This document shows positions 22,091 to 32,271 of a DNA stretch of 64,000 nt, piece by piece. Both the position numbers and the translations under genes were made by a program. The notes beneath the pieces are model-generated. The model was not told the origin of the DNA, searched no databases, and worked only from the letters and a program-made list of their open reading frames with translations. Where the stretch lies: assembly GCF_014174155.1 (NCBI RefSeq), contig NZ_JABEQM010000014.1, forward strand, positions 30,088-94,087. The letters run 5' to 3'. The DNA comes from Gluconacetobacter tumulisoli (lineage in GTDB: Bacteria > Pseudomonadota > Alphaproteobacteria > Acetobacterales > Acetobacteraceae). How positions within the stretch are numbered: the stretch's first letter is position 1; the number at the start of each line of letters is the position of its first letter.

Positions 22091-23581
<1,491 letters not shown>

Positions 23582-23595
23582 GTCTTCCTGCTCCC

Positions 23596-24108
23596 TCAGA
23601 CCGCGGCGGCGGGGCCGGCGACGGATGTTTCGTGGACCCCGCCACCCGTGGCCCCCGTACGGTGGTCGCGGCGGTCGTCATGTTCCTGTTCGCACGGCCC
23701 ATGGCCCCGCTGGCCGTGGCCTTGCATGTCAGCGAGCGAGATCGAAGACAAGGCGCCCCGGATCGCGTCGTTGACCGCATCCCACTGGCCGCAGACGCCG
23801 CACAGCGACCGCGTGTCGCATCCCCCGCCATCGACGCATGCCGTCAGCGAGATCGGGCCATCCACGGCGGTGATGACCCGCGCAACCGATATATCGTTCA
23901 ATGGCCGGGCCAGCCGGTAGCCTCCGCGCGCACCACGCAGCGATACCACCAGGTCATGGGCCGCGAGGATCTTCAGCACCTTGGCCACCGTGGGTTCGGG
24001 GATGCCGGTCGCCTGCGACAGGGATGGCGAGGTCATCACGTCATCCTGCTGCCCCAGGCGCACCAGGGCCACCACGGCGTAGTCGGTCAGCTTCGACAGT
24101 TTCAGCAT
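23596..24108 (-). CDS. Rrf2-family transcriptional regulator of the suf operon
   Basis: 170 residues. N-terminal winged helix ([45 protein letters not shown]). Cys91, Cys97, Cys103 and Cys106 follow; the first three have nearly the same spacing as the [2Fe-2S] ligands of IscR, so it probably senses Fe-S status. The tail after about 130 is His/Asp/Gly-rich and unlike IscR. I use the ATG at 24108, 9 nt after AGGGG; an ATG 9 nt upstream sits against that site. It lies first in the suf operon and a perfect palindrome is 41 nt upstream, suggesting autoregulation. Confidence 0.92.
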   Translation of the reverse strand: MLKLSKLTDYAVVALVRLGQQDDVMTSPSLSQATGIPEPTVAKVLKILAAHDLVVSLRGARGGYRLARPLNDISVARVITAVDGPISLTACVDGGGCDTRSLCGVCGQWDAVNDAIRGALSSISLADMQGHGQRGHGPCEQEHDDRRDHRTGATGGGVHETSVAGPAAAV

Positions 24109-24148
24109 CCGTACCATCCCCTGGCCGGTCCCGCGACCATAGCGGACC

Positions 24149-24164
24149 AAATCAGTACTGATTT
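24149..24164. promoter_or_regulatory. perfect 16-bp palindrome, probable operator of the suf operon
   Basis: AAATCAGTACTGATTT reads identically on both strands and stands out from its GC-rich surroundings. It lies 41 nt upstream of the start of the Rrf2-family regulator that heads the suf operon, where a promoter would be. Inference: the binding site of that regulator, or of another iron-responsive factor. No clear -35/-10 pair could be assigned. Confidence 0.65.
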
Positions 24165-24236
24165 AGCCACCAGATGAGACGATGCGCCGTCATCGTCAAG
24201 TGCAATCGGCACAATCCTGCCCGCATCGCAACGCGC

Positions 24237-25529
24237 CTAGCCCGCCCCCGACCCGAACGCCAGGCGCAGGACCAGCGACAGGACTGCCCCGGCCAGGAAC
24301 CCGACCAGCGTGCCGTTCAGCCGCACGAACTGCAGATCCTTGCCAACCCGCAGTTCCAGCCGCGACGCCAGCATGTCGGCATCCCAGCCCGCGACGACCG
24401 AGGCGATGAAGCGCGACAGCCGGTCGCAGACGAAAGGCAGGCCGCGCAGGATCATGCCGCGGGCGCCCGACGTCACCCGCTGTCGCAGCAGCTGGTCGTC
24501 GCGCATCTGCTCGGCCAGGCGTAGCAGCGCATCGCGCACGATCGACGCCGACCAGCCGTCGGGCTGGGCCATGTCGGCCTCGATCATCCGGCGCATCCGG
24601 CGCCAGACATCCCCGCTCCAGCCCCGGATGCTGTCATGGGCCATCACGCCCATGATCGCGTTCGTGATCTCGCGCCGCCGTTCGGGATCGGTCTCGATCC
24701 GGTCGATCTCGGCCCGGACCCAGGTCGTGAAGCCTTCGCGCAGTTCCGAATTCTGGGGATCGACGCGGTCCAGTTCGTGGTTCACCGAAATCAGGACCTT
24801 GGTCGCGATCGACCCGCCGATGGCCCAGCCCAGGATCCGGCCGCCCTGTTCGCGCACCCGATCCTCGATGATCGCGCGCAGGGCCGCTTCCTTGGCCTTC
24901 AGCCCATCCTTCAGGCGCGCCAGCAGGAAAGACAGGACCTCCTGGTGGCGATCACCTTCCACCAGGGCGCGCAGGGTGCGCGCGACCACTGGCGCCACGT
25001 CCTCGCCCCCCAGGATCACCGGCAGGATCCGGCCCACGGCCGACCCGGCGCGCCCGTCTTCCAGCCGGTCCATGACCGACGGCGCGGCCCCGGCCAGCGC
25101 GCGGCTGACGGTATCGGCCGTCGCCGGGTCGGCCAGGACCCCCGCCAGCATGCCGGGCAGGTCGATCCGGTCCAGGGCCGCGTTGACGTCGGCCTCGGTA
25201 AAGACGTGAGTCGCCACGAAGCGGCCCAGGGCCTCGCCCAACCGCGCCTTCTGCGCCGGCAGGATCGCGGTATGGGGAATCGGCAGGCCCATCGGCCGGC
25301 GGAACAGGGCCGTCACCGCGAACCAGTCCGCCAGGCCGCCGACCACCCCGGCCTTGGCGCCCGACCGCAGGATATCCAGCCACGGGCCGTCCGCCACCAG
25401 CCCTGCGGCCGGCGCGCCATAGCCTGCGACCGTCAGGACGCCCATCCCGGCCAGCAGACCCGTCGCCGCGCGGCGATAGCGTCGCAATGCAAGCCACGCG
25501 GGCCTGTCCGCTTCGGGAATCGTATTCAT
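24237..25529 (-). CDS. DUF445 family membrane protein
   Basis: 430 residues with one membrane span near the N terminus (ATGLLAGMGVLTVAGYG), the conserved GAKAGVVGGLADWFAVTALFR segment, a long helical soluble middle, and a C-terminal hydrophobic helix (TLVGFLAGAVLSLVLRLAFG). This is the usual DUF445/YjiN layout; the function is unknown. The start is uncertain: the ATG at 25529 (MNTIPEADRP) fits family length but has GGGG directly against it, and the frame runs to an ATG at 25598. It diverges from the PEPC-like gene and its 3' end is 72 nt from the suf palindrome. Confidence 0.78.
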   Translation of the reverse strand: MNTIPEADRPAWLALRRYRRAATGLLAGMGVLTVAGYGAPAAGLVADGPWLDILRSGAKAGVVGGLADWFAVTALFRRPMGLPIPHTAILPAQKARLGEALGRFVATHVFTEADVNAALDRIDLPGMLAGVLADPATADTVSRALAGAAPSVMDRLEDGRAGSAVGRILPVILGGEDVAPVVARTLRALVEGDRHQEVLSFLLARLKDGLKAKEAALRAIIEDRVREQGGRILGWAIGGSIATKVLISVNHELDRVDPQNSELREGFTTWVRAEIDRIETDPERRREITNAIMGVMAHDSIRGWSGDVWRRMRRMIEADMAQPDGWSASIVRDALLRLAEQMRDDQLLRQRVTSGARGMILRGLPFVCDRLSRFIASVVAGWDADMLASRLELRVGKDLQFVRLNGTLVGFLAGAVLSLVLRLAFGSGAG

Positions 25530-25712
25530 CCCCTTGTCGATACCACCCCGCGCGCGCGGACCCAAGGGTTCGTACCCCGGCGTCATGTCCCGTGGCATGA
25601 CCCGCCGAACGGCCCAAATTCACTGTGATGTCGGGCTGGCAGACATTGCGATGTGAACGCGAACATGGAACCTTGCCGCGCAGGTACGGATTGGACGATT
25701 GGGACCCGCGCG

Positions 25713-28520
25713 ATGACCGAAACAACTTCCCGCGACGCAGCGGAAATGCTGCTCGACCTCGCACGGCAGGCCGCTGCGGATGGGCATGATTCCTCCTCGG
25801 GCAACCCGGTCATTACGCTGGCCCGCCGGATCGCCCGGCAGATCACGTCGGGCACCCTTTCGATCGAAATCCTGGAAGACGTCGTGCGGTGCCTTCGCGA
25901 CGATGCGTTTCGCGAGCGCGCGGCCCGCCTGCATGCCTATGTCGAAGGTACCGACGACACCATCGTGGCGGAACGCATGCGCGCCGTCGCGCGCACCATC
26001 GCGGAAGATCCCGCCTCCGACGGCACGCCCACCGGTTTCGGCCATTTCCGCACGACGGTGGAACGCAGCCGCTTCGCCGCCGTCTTTACCGCGCATCCGA
26101 CCTTCGCGCTCGCCAACCCGGTCTACGAACGGCTGGCCGCCATGGCCTCGGCCGAAGCGGGCCAGGATGTCGAACTCCCGGTCCTGGCGACGCATCGCCG
26201 CGCCGCGCCGCCGACCCTGGACGAGGAATTCGCCCTGGCCACGGCGGCGATCCTGCGGGGACGCAACGCGCTGGACCAACTGGCCCGCACCCTGCTGGAC
26301 GAGGCCCAGGCCCGCTGGCCGCGCGAATGGTCCGTGCTCAGCCCCCGTCCGGTGATCCTGACCAGCTGGGTCGGCTACGACACCGACGGGCGCACGGATA
26401 TCGGCTGGTGGGATACGATCCGCCTGCGCCTGCGCATGAAGCACCTGCAGCTGGCGCGGCTGCAGGACCAGGTGGCGCCGCTGCGCCCGGTCGCGGACGG
26501 GCTGCATGAACGCATCGCCCGCGCGCTGGACGCCGTCGCCGCCCAGATCGATGCCTGTCCGGCCGGACCCGATCCGGAGGAGGTCGCCGCCTTCGCCGCC
26601 GTGCTGATCGGCCGCCGGGACGAAGCGATCGCGCGGGCCAGCGACCTGGCCTCGTCGTTCCAGGAGGCCATCGACACCGCCGCCCCGGAACACCGGATGG
26701 CCCTGGCCGTCGCACGGGCGGGTTTCATGGCGCACGGCATGGCCGCGGCACATACGCATGTCCGCCTGAATTCGACGCAGATCCACAATGTCGCGCGGCA
26801 GCGGCTGGGCATCGAGGACAGCCCCGAAATACCCTCGCAGCGCCGTGGCCTGCTGACCCGGATCAATGACGCGCTGGACCGGGTCGAACCGGTCGAGGTC
26901 GATTTCGGTTCGCTGCTGGTGGAGCAGGCGACGGCGGCGCGCCTGATGATGACGGTGCGGCAGATCGTCCGGCATATCGACCGCGAAAGCCCCGTCCGTT
27001 TCCTGATCGCCGAGACCGAGAGCGGGTACACCCTGCTGACCGCCCTGTGGCTGGCCCGGACCTTCGGAATCGAGGATCACATCGAGATATCGCCGCTCTT
27101 CGAGACGCAGGAAGCCTTGGAAAACGGCGCGCATATCGTCGAGGAAGCGCTGCATTCCCCCCATTGGCGCGACTATCTGCGCCGGACCGGCAAGCTGAGC
27201 CTGCAGTTCGGCTACTCCGATTCGGGCCGTTACGTCGGGCAGCTGGCCGCGACCTACCTGATCGAACGGCTGCGGCTGAAGATCTGCGACCTGCTGCGGC
27301 GCTGGGACCTGACCGATGTCGAGGTCATCCTGTTCGACACCCACGGCGAAAGCATCGGGCGCGGCGCGCATCCCTTCCGCCTCGCCGACCGGTTCGACTA
27401 CCTGTCGCCCCTGCATGCGCGCGCGGTGTTCGCCGGCGCGGGCCTGCGGATTCGCGAGGAAACGGCCTTCCAGGGCGGGGACGGCTACGTGCTGTTCGGC
27501 ACCCAGGCGCTGGCCGACGCGACCGTCAGCATCATCGCATCGCATATCTTCGCACCGACGCCGCTGGACCTCGACCCGGTCTATGACCAACCGGATTTCT
27601 CGGCCGATTTCTTCTCGACCATCGGTGCCGGCATGGCGGGGCTGGTCGAGGACCCGGGCTATGCCGCCCTGCTGGGCGCCTTCGGTCCGTCGCTGATCGA
27701 CAAGACCGGATCCCGCCCCTCGGCCCGCCAGAGCGACGCGGCCGCGGCGACCACGCGGATCAGCCATCCCAGCCAGCTGCGCGCCATTCCCAACAATGCG
27801 ATCCTGCAGCAGCTGGGCTGGTGCGCGAACACCATCCAGGGACTGGGCTCGGCCGCGGCGCGCCATCCCGAAACGTTCGAGGAATTCCTGGGCAAGAGCC
27901 CGCGCTTCCGCCGCGCGCTGGATTTCGCGTCCCACGCGCTGGCGCATTCCGACGATACGGTCCTGCGCGCGGTGATCTACATGCTCGACCCCGACATGTG
28001 GCTGGGCCGCGCGACGGCCGAGACCGACCCGGCACGGCGCGACGCCTTCCTGGCGCTGATGAACGGGCTGGAGCGCCTGAATTTCTGGGCCAGCACCCAG
28101 GCGATGTTCCGCCGCATCCAGTCGGATCACCTGGCGCTGCGCAAGGCATGGCAGCATGCGCCGGGCATGCGGCCCGAGGAAATGCTGCTGCATGCGATCC
28201 GGATCGCGACGATCGAGCAGATCTGGCTGCTCTCGACCCGCATCCCCTATTTCGCGCCGCGCAACGCCTTTACCCGCGACGTGCTGACGATCCGGGTCCT
28301 GTGCCTGGAAATTCCCGCCGCCCTGCGGGAACTGGAAGACATCTTCCCCTACGCCACTAGCAGCGGGCTGGACCTCGATTTCCACGAGCCCCACGGTCCG
28401 CGCAACGATGGCGCCTATGTGCGCGAACACACCGAAATCTTCGATCCGATGCTGCGGCTGTTCAACCTGGTCCGTGAAACCGGCATGGCGGTGATGCACC
28501 ATGTCGGGGCGTTCGGCTGA
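25713..28520 (+). CDS. phosphoenolpyruvate carboxylase-like protein with altered active site
   Basis: 935 residues, recognisable as the PEP carboxylase fold. It has TAHPTF at 126-131 (TAHPTE in true enzymes), HVRLNST matching the region of the substrate Arg, ISPLFET, GYSDSGRYVG at 500-509 (family GYSDSxKDAG), LFDTHGESIGRGAHP (family LFHGRGGTIGRGGAP), GSRPSAR and SLRAIP-like QLRAIPNNAILQQLGW. Thus His128, one Arg of the loop (Arg550) and the GSRP motif remain. The Lys of GYSDS becomes Arg506, the FHGR His and Arg become Asp542 and His544, and the usual C-terminal MRNTG is replaced by a tail ending HHVGAFG. It may be an altered or inactive homologue. The start is uncertain (GTG at 25653 and ATG at 25665 also in frame). 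Confidence 0.8.
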   Translation: MTETTSRDAAEMLLDLARQAAADGHDSSSGNPVITLARRIARQITSGTLSIEILEDVVRCLRDDAFRERAARLHAYVEGTDDTIVAERMRAVARTIAEDPASDGTPTGFGHFRTTVERSRFAAVFTAHPTFALANPVYERLAAMASAEAGQDVELPVLATHRRAAPPTLDEEFALATAAILRGRNALDQLARTLLDEAQARWPREWSVLSPRPVILTSWVGYDTDGRTDIGWWDTIRLRLRMKHLQLARLQDQVAPLRPVADGLHERIARALDAVAAQIDACPAGPDPEEVAAFAAVLIGRRDEAIARASDLASSFQEAIDTAAPEHRMALAVARAGFMAHGMAAAHTHVRLNSTQIHNVARQRLGIEDSPEIPSQRRGLLTRINDALDRVEPVEVDFGSLLVEQATAARLMMTVRQIVRHIDRESPVRFLIAETESGYTLLTALWLARTFGIEDHIEISPLFETQEALENGAHIVEEALHSPHWRDYLRRTGKLSLQFGYSDSGRYVGQLAATYLIERLRLKICDLLRRWDLTDVEVILFDTHGESIGRGAHPFRLADRFDYLSPLHARAVFAGAGLRIREETAFQGGDGYVLFGTQALADATVSIIASHIFAPTPLDLDPVYDQPDFSADFFSTIGAGMAGLVEDPGYAALLGAFGPSLIDKTGSRPSARQSDAAAATTRISHPSQLRAIPNNAILQQLGWCANTIQGLGSAAARHPETFEEFLGKSPRFRRALDFASHALAHSDDTVLRAVIYMLDPDMWLGRATAETDPARRDAFLALMNGLERLNFWASTQAMFRRIQSDHLALRKAWQHAPGMRPEEMLLHAIRIATIEQIWLLSTRIPYFAPRNAFTRDVLTIRVLCLEIPAALRELEDIFPYATSSGLDLDFHEPHGPRNDGAYVREHTEIFDPMLRLFNLVRETGMAVMHHVGAFG

Positions 28521-28544
28521 CGGGCGGGTGGGCAGGCGGCGAAC

Positions 28545-28563
28545 GGCCCGGTCCGGCCGGGCC
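28545..28563 (+). other. stem-loop between PEPC-like and MBL genes
   Basis: GGCCCGG and CCGGGCC pair around a 5-nt loop, ending 2 nt before the ATG of the MBL-fold gene. Without a T tract it may restrict ribosome access to that start or slow read-through rather than terminate. Confidence 0.35.
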
Positions 28564-28565
28564 TG

Positions 28566-29438
28566 ATGGCGCACCCGGTCACCCACCGGTCTCGGCACGA
28601 CTGGCGGGTCAACGAACCGCCGCCGCCGGTCGGCGTGCCGCTGGACGCGGCGCCGGGTATCCGTCGAATCGTGGCCCCCAATCCCGGCCCGATGACCGGC
28701 CACGGCACCAACAGCTGGCTGGTCGCGCATCCGGCCGGCACGGTGGTCATCGATCCCGGGCCGGACGACCCCGCCCATCTGCGGGCGATCGTGGCGGCGG
28801 CGCGCGGTCCGGTCAGCCACATCCTGCTGACCCATACCCACCGCGACCATCTGGAGGGCGCGCGTCCGCTGGCCGGGATGACCGGCGTCCCGGTCTGCGC
28901 CTACCGTCACAGCGCATGCGCGACCTTCAGTCCCGATATCGCCCTGGATGATGGCGCCCGGGTCGCGACCCTGGCCGCGCTGCATACCCCGGGACACGCC
29001 AGCGACCACCTATGCTTCGCAACCAGGGACGGCATCCTGTTTACGGGCGACCACATCATGGGCTGGTCGACGACGATGGTCCCGCCGGCCCCGCACGGGT
29101 CGGTCCGTTTGTTCCTGCACAGCCTGGACAAGGTGCTGGACCACGACGCGCGCCTGCTGCTGCCCGCCCACGGCCCGCCGATTACCCGGACGGTCCCGTG
29201 TGTCCAGGGACTGATCGCCCATCGTCTGGCGCGCGAGGCCAGCATTCTGGCGGCCCTGCCGGACGAACCGGCCACGCTGGAGGTCATCCTGCGCCGTGTC
29301 TATCGCGCGGTCCGTCCGGCCCTGCGCCGGGCGGCGGAACTGAATCTGCTGGCCCATCTGGAAAAATTGCGGGACGACGGCCTCGTCGTTCACGATCATG
29401 ATACCTGGCGCGCCGTTCGTGACGGGACGGCCGACTGA
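28566..29438 (+). CDS. MBL-fold metallo-hydrolase (LACTB2-like)
   Basis: 290 residues. The metallo-beta-lactamase fold is shown by THTHRDHLEGA (zinc ligands HxHxDH), HTPGHASDHLCF, FTGDHIMGW and LLPAHGPP. A C-terminal winged-helix-like region (about 240-290) matches the LACTB2 subgroup, some of which are ribonucleases and others thioester or glyoxalase-type hydrolases. GTNSWLV near residue 47 is also typical. It follows the PEPC-like gene by 45 nt on the same strand. The ribosome-binding site is weak. The substrate is unknown. Confidence 0.85.
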   Translation: MAHPVTHRSRHDWRVNEPPPPVGVPLDAAPGIRRIVAPNPGPMTGHGTNSWLVAHPAGTVVIDPGPDDPAHLRAIVAAARGPVSHILLTHTHRDHLEGARPLAGMTGVPVCAYRHSACATFSPDIALDDGARVATLAALHTPGHASDHLCFATRDGILFTGDHIMGWSTTMVPPAPHGSVRLFLHSLDKVLDHDARLLLPAHGPPITRTVPCVQGLIAHRLAREASILAALPDEPATLEVILRRVYRAVRPALRRAAELNLLAHLEKLRDDGLVVHDHDTWRAVRDGTAD

Positions 29439-29482
29439 CTGCGCCGGCCCGCATCACGCGCCGCCCCCCATCCGGAGAAACC

Positions 29483-31147
29483 ATGTTGAAGAAACGCGTA
29501 TCGTTGCTGCTGTCCGCCTCAGTTCTGGCCCTGGGCCTGGGCTGGGGGGCGGAGATCGCCCCGGCCCTGGCCGACGATCCGGCCGATGCCGCCCATGCGG
29601 CCCGTTCCACCGCGCGGCCGGCCCCGCAACCCATCGAGCGGACCAGCAGCGGTACGGTGACCGTCGGCGGAAAGACGATCGCCTATCAGGCCGTCGCCGG
29701 GACTCTGCTGGTCCATCCGCGAAGCTGGGACGATTCGGAAGACACCGTCCATCAGGAAACCCCGGGCAGCGAGACCCACGCCATCGACGGCAATGCCGAC
29801 GCCACCGCATCGATGTTCTATGTGGCCTATTTCCGCAAGGACGCCCGGCCCGAGACCAGGCCGATCACCTTCGTCTACAACGGCGGTCCCGGATCCTCGA
29901 GCGTCTGGCTGCATATGGGCGCCTTCGGCCCCCGCCGGGTGATGACGAACGATGACACCCACACCCCCGCCAGCCCATATCGCCTGATCGACAACCCCCA
30001 GAGCCTGCTGGACGTCACCGACCTGGTGTTCATCGATGCGCCGGGAACCGGATTCGGCCGGATCAACGGCAAGGACAAGGAAAAGCTGTTCTGGGGCGTC
30101 GATGCCGACGGACAGGCCTTCACCCGTTTCATCAGCGGCTTCCTGGCGAAATATGGCCGGTACAACTCGCCCAAATATCTGTTCGGCGAAAGCTACGGCA
30201 CCCTGCGGTCCGCCGTCGTCGTCAATGACCTGCAAAACCAGGAAAATATCGATTTCAACGGCGTGATCCTGCTGTCGCAGATCCTCAGCTACGACAACAG
30301 CGTCGACGAACCCGCGCTGAACCCGGGCATGGACGAGCCGTTCGTGCTGGCGCTGCCGACCTATGCCGCCACGGCGTGGTACCATCACAAGCTGCCCCAG
30401 CAGCCCGCCGAGCTGAAGCCGTTCCTGGCCGAGGTCGAGCACTTCGCCAGCACCGACTACCTCCTGGCGCTTCAGCAGGGGGCGGCCCTGCCGGCGACGG
30501 ACCGTGACCGAATCGTCGGCCGCCTGCACGATTACACGGGCCTGCCCACCGACTATATCCGCCGGGCCAACCTGCGGATCGATGGCGGTGAGTTCTCGAA
30601 GACGTTGCAGGCGGACAGCGACATCACCACCGGGCGCCTGGATACCCGCTTCTCGGGCCCGTCGCTCGACCCGCTGAGCGAAGAGGCCGGATACGATCCG
30701 CAATCGACCTCGATCAGTTCGGCCTATGTGTCGCTGTTCAACGATTATACGCGCAAGATCCTGGGCTACGGCGACGGGCTGACCTACCGGGCGGAGATCG
30801 ACATTCCGCACTGGGATTTCCACCACGCCGCCGACGGACCCGATTCCACCCCGTCCGATGGACCGGCGAACGTCATGCCCGACCTGGCGCAGGCGCTGAA
30901 GACCAATCCGACCCTGAAGATCATGCTGAATGCCGGATATTTCGACCTCGCGACGCCGTACTACGAAGGCATCTACGAAATGCAGCACCTTCCGATTCCT
31001 GCGCGCCTGCAACGGAATATCGAATTCCAGCAATACCAGTCCGGCCACATGGTCTACGCCAACATCCCGTCCCTGACCCGGTTGCATGACAACATCGCGG
31101 ACTTCATCCGCCGTACCGACAACCATGCCGAGCCGACCACGCCGTAG
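29483..31147 (+). CDS. secreted peptidase S10 (serine carboxypeptidase)
   Basis: 554 residues with a Sec signal peptide (MLKKRVSLLLSASVLALGLG, likely cleavage near ALA-DD at about 30). The alpha/beta-hydrolase core has the oxyanion segment YNGGPGSSSVWLHMGAFGP and the catalytic triad Ser237 (FGESYGT), Asp488 (GYFDLATP) and His522 (QSGHMVY). Serine carboxypeptidases trim C-terminal residues at acid pH, which would suit a periplasm in an acid-producing organism; that link is inference. It is the third gene in a plus-strand run after the PEPC-like and MBL genes (44-nt gap). Confidence 0.9.
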   Translation: MLKKRVSLLLSASVLALGLGWGAEIAPALADDPADAAHAARSTARPAPQPIERTSSGTVTVGGKTIAYQAVAGTLLVHPRSWDDSEDTVHQETPGSETHAIDGNADATASMFYVAYFRKDARPETRPITFVYNGGPGSSSVWLHMGAFGPRRVMTNDDTHTPASPYRLIDNPQSLLDVTDLVFIDAPGTGFGRINGKDKEKLFWGVDADGQAFTRFISGFLAKYGRYNSPKYLFGESYGTLRSAVVVNDLQNQENIDFNGVILLSQILSYDNSVDEPALNPGMDEPFVLALPTYAATAWYHHKLPQQPAELKPFLAEVEHFASTDYLLALQQGAALPATDRDRIVGRLHDYTGLPTDYIRRANLRIDGGEFSKTLQADSDITTGRLDTRFSGPSLDPLSEEAGYDPQSTSISSAYVSLFNDYTRKILGYGDGLTYRAEIDIPHWDFHHAADGPDSTPSDGPANVMPDLAQALKTNPTLKIMLNAGYFDLATPYYEGIYEMQHLPIPARLQRNIEFQQYQSGHMVYANIPSLTRLHDNIADFIRRTDNHAEPTTP

Positions 31148-31167
31148 GCCTCAAAGGGCACGCCAGG

Positions 31168-31206
31168 TCGGGCTTTGCCCGAATCCACCAGGGCCTGAGG
31201 CCCTGG
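31168..31206. terminator. two tandem hairpins between convergent S10 peptidase and DMT genes
   Basis: TCGGGC-TTT-GCCCGA (31168-31182) and CCAGGGCC-TGA-GGCCCTGG (31188-31206) are two perfect short hairpins in the 66-nt gap between convergent stops. They probably act as terminators for both genes; neither is followed by a T tract. Confidence 0.45.
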
Positions 31207-31213
31207 ACCCCGG

Positions 31214-32191
31214 TCATCGATCCCGATCAGGCCCCATCGCAAAGACCCGTAGAGCCATCGCAACGCCGGCAACCAGCATCAGGGCGCCGGCCAGTTCCGG
31301 CCAGGATGGAATCTGCCGTGCATATATCGCGCTGTAGACCAGTGCGAAGAGTGTTTCGAAGACGATAAGTTGCCCGGCCACGGAAACCGGCAATGCGCGG
31401 GCCGCGATGGACCATGTCCAGGTCGCCCCCCAGGACGACAGCAGCCCGAGCACCAGCCCGGCGGCCACCGGGCGCAGCCACGCCCCATGGGCCAATCCGA
31501 TCGCGGGAATGGCCGACCAGTGCGCCAACCAGCCGACCACAAGCAACGGAAGCAGCGCGATCATCGTGCCGATCCCCGTCAGCGCCGTCCATGTGGTCGG
31601 GGATACGCCGGGGCGCGCCGCCAGTTCGGCCGCATTGCGCATGCCGTACCACGACCACAGCACCATCGCCCCCACAGCCAGCAGCAAACCCCAGAGCGGC
31701 CCGCGAACCACGCCGCCCGCCCGCGCCTGCAGCAGGGCGACGCCGTTCACCAATGCCAGGCCAAGCAGAATGCACAGCAGCGACGGCATCAGCCGCCTGA
31801 AAGGAAGGCCACTCGTCCGACGGCCCAGCACGCACATCAGGACCGGCAGGCACCCGATCACCAAGGCGACCGCCGGAGGGCCCGCGAGTGGAATGGCAAG
31901 CGAAAGCGCCAGATAATATCCGACATTGCCCGTAAAACCGAGCAGGACCAGAACCTGGCAGTCCGCCCGCGTCAGGCGCCGCAGGGCCGCAAAGCCGTCC
32001 GGCGCAAGCAGCATGAGCGACACGACGCCGAAGGCGACGTATCGACACGCCGTCAGGTCGAAGGCCGAATACGGGCTACTGACCAGCGGCGCGATGAACG
32101 TCAATGCCCACAATGCCCCGGTCGCCAGGCCGGCCAGAATCCCTACGGCCACCGCCTGCGTGCCCATGCCCGCGGTGAAATACGCTTTCAT
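31214..32191 (-). CDS. DMT superfamily permease (EamA-type)
   Basis: 325 residues, about ten hydrophobic helices in two EamA repeats (first repeat beginning GILAGLATGALWALTFIAPL; second beginning GLLLAVGAMVLWSWYGMRNA). Such proteins export amino acids, metabolites or drugs; the substrate cannot be inferred. Candidate starts are ATG at 32191 (chosen, MKAYFTAG), 32167 and 32245; none has a strong ribosome-binding site. The frame remains open much further upstream only because it runs into the budC region. It lies downstream of budC on the same strand across an 80-nt AT-richer gap. Confidence 0.8.
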   Translation of the reverse strand: MKAYFTAGMGTQAVAVGILAGLATGALWALTFIAPLVSSPYSAFDLTACRYVAFGVVSLMLLAPDGFAALRRLTRADCQVLVLLGFTGNVGYYLALSLAIPLAGPPAVALVIGCLPVLMCVLGRRTSGLPFRRLMPSLLCILLGLALVNGVALLQARAGGVVRGPLWGLLLAVGAMVLWSWYGMRNAAELAARPGVSPTTWTALTGIGTMIALLPLLVVGWLAHWSAIPAIGLAHGAWLRPVAAGLVLGLLSSWGATWTWSIAARALPVSVAGQLIVFETLFALVYSAIYARQIPSWPELAGALMLVAGVAMALRVFAMGPDRDR

Positions 32192-32271
32192 GCTCAGGAT
32201 CGATCTCGTCAAAGGCGCTCGATAAGCAGACGATGATTCGATCATTATCAGGATATGTCCAAGTATAGAGC

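Noticed and set aside
25620..29009. 1129-codon minus-strand frame opposite the PEPC-like and MBL genes
   Set aside because: It spans two recognisable genes in antisense, is Arg/Gln/Gly-rich and shows no motif; a GC-composition artefact.
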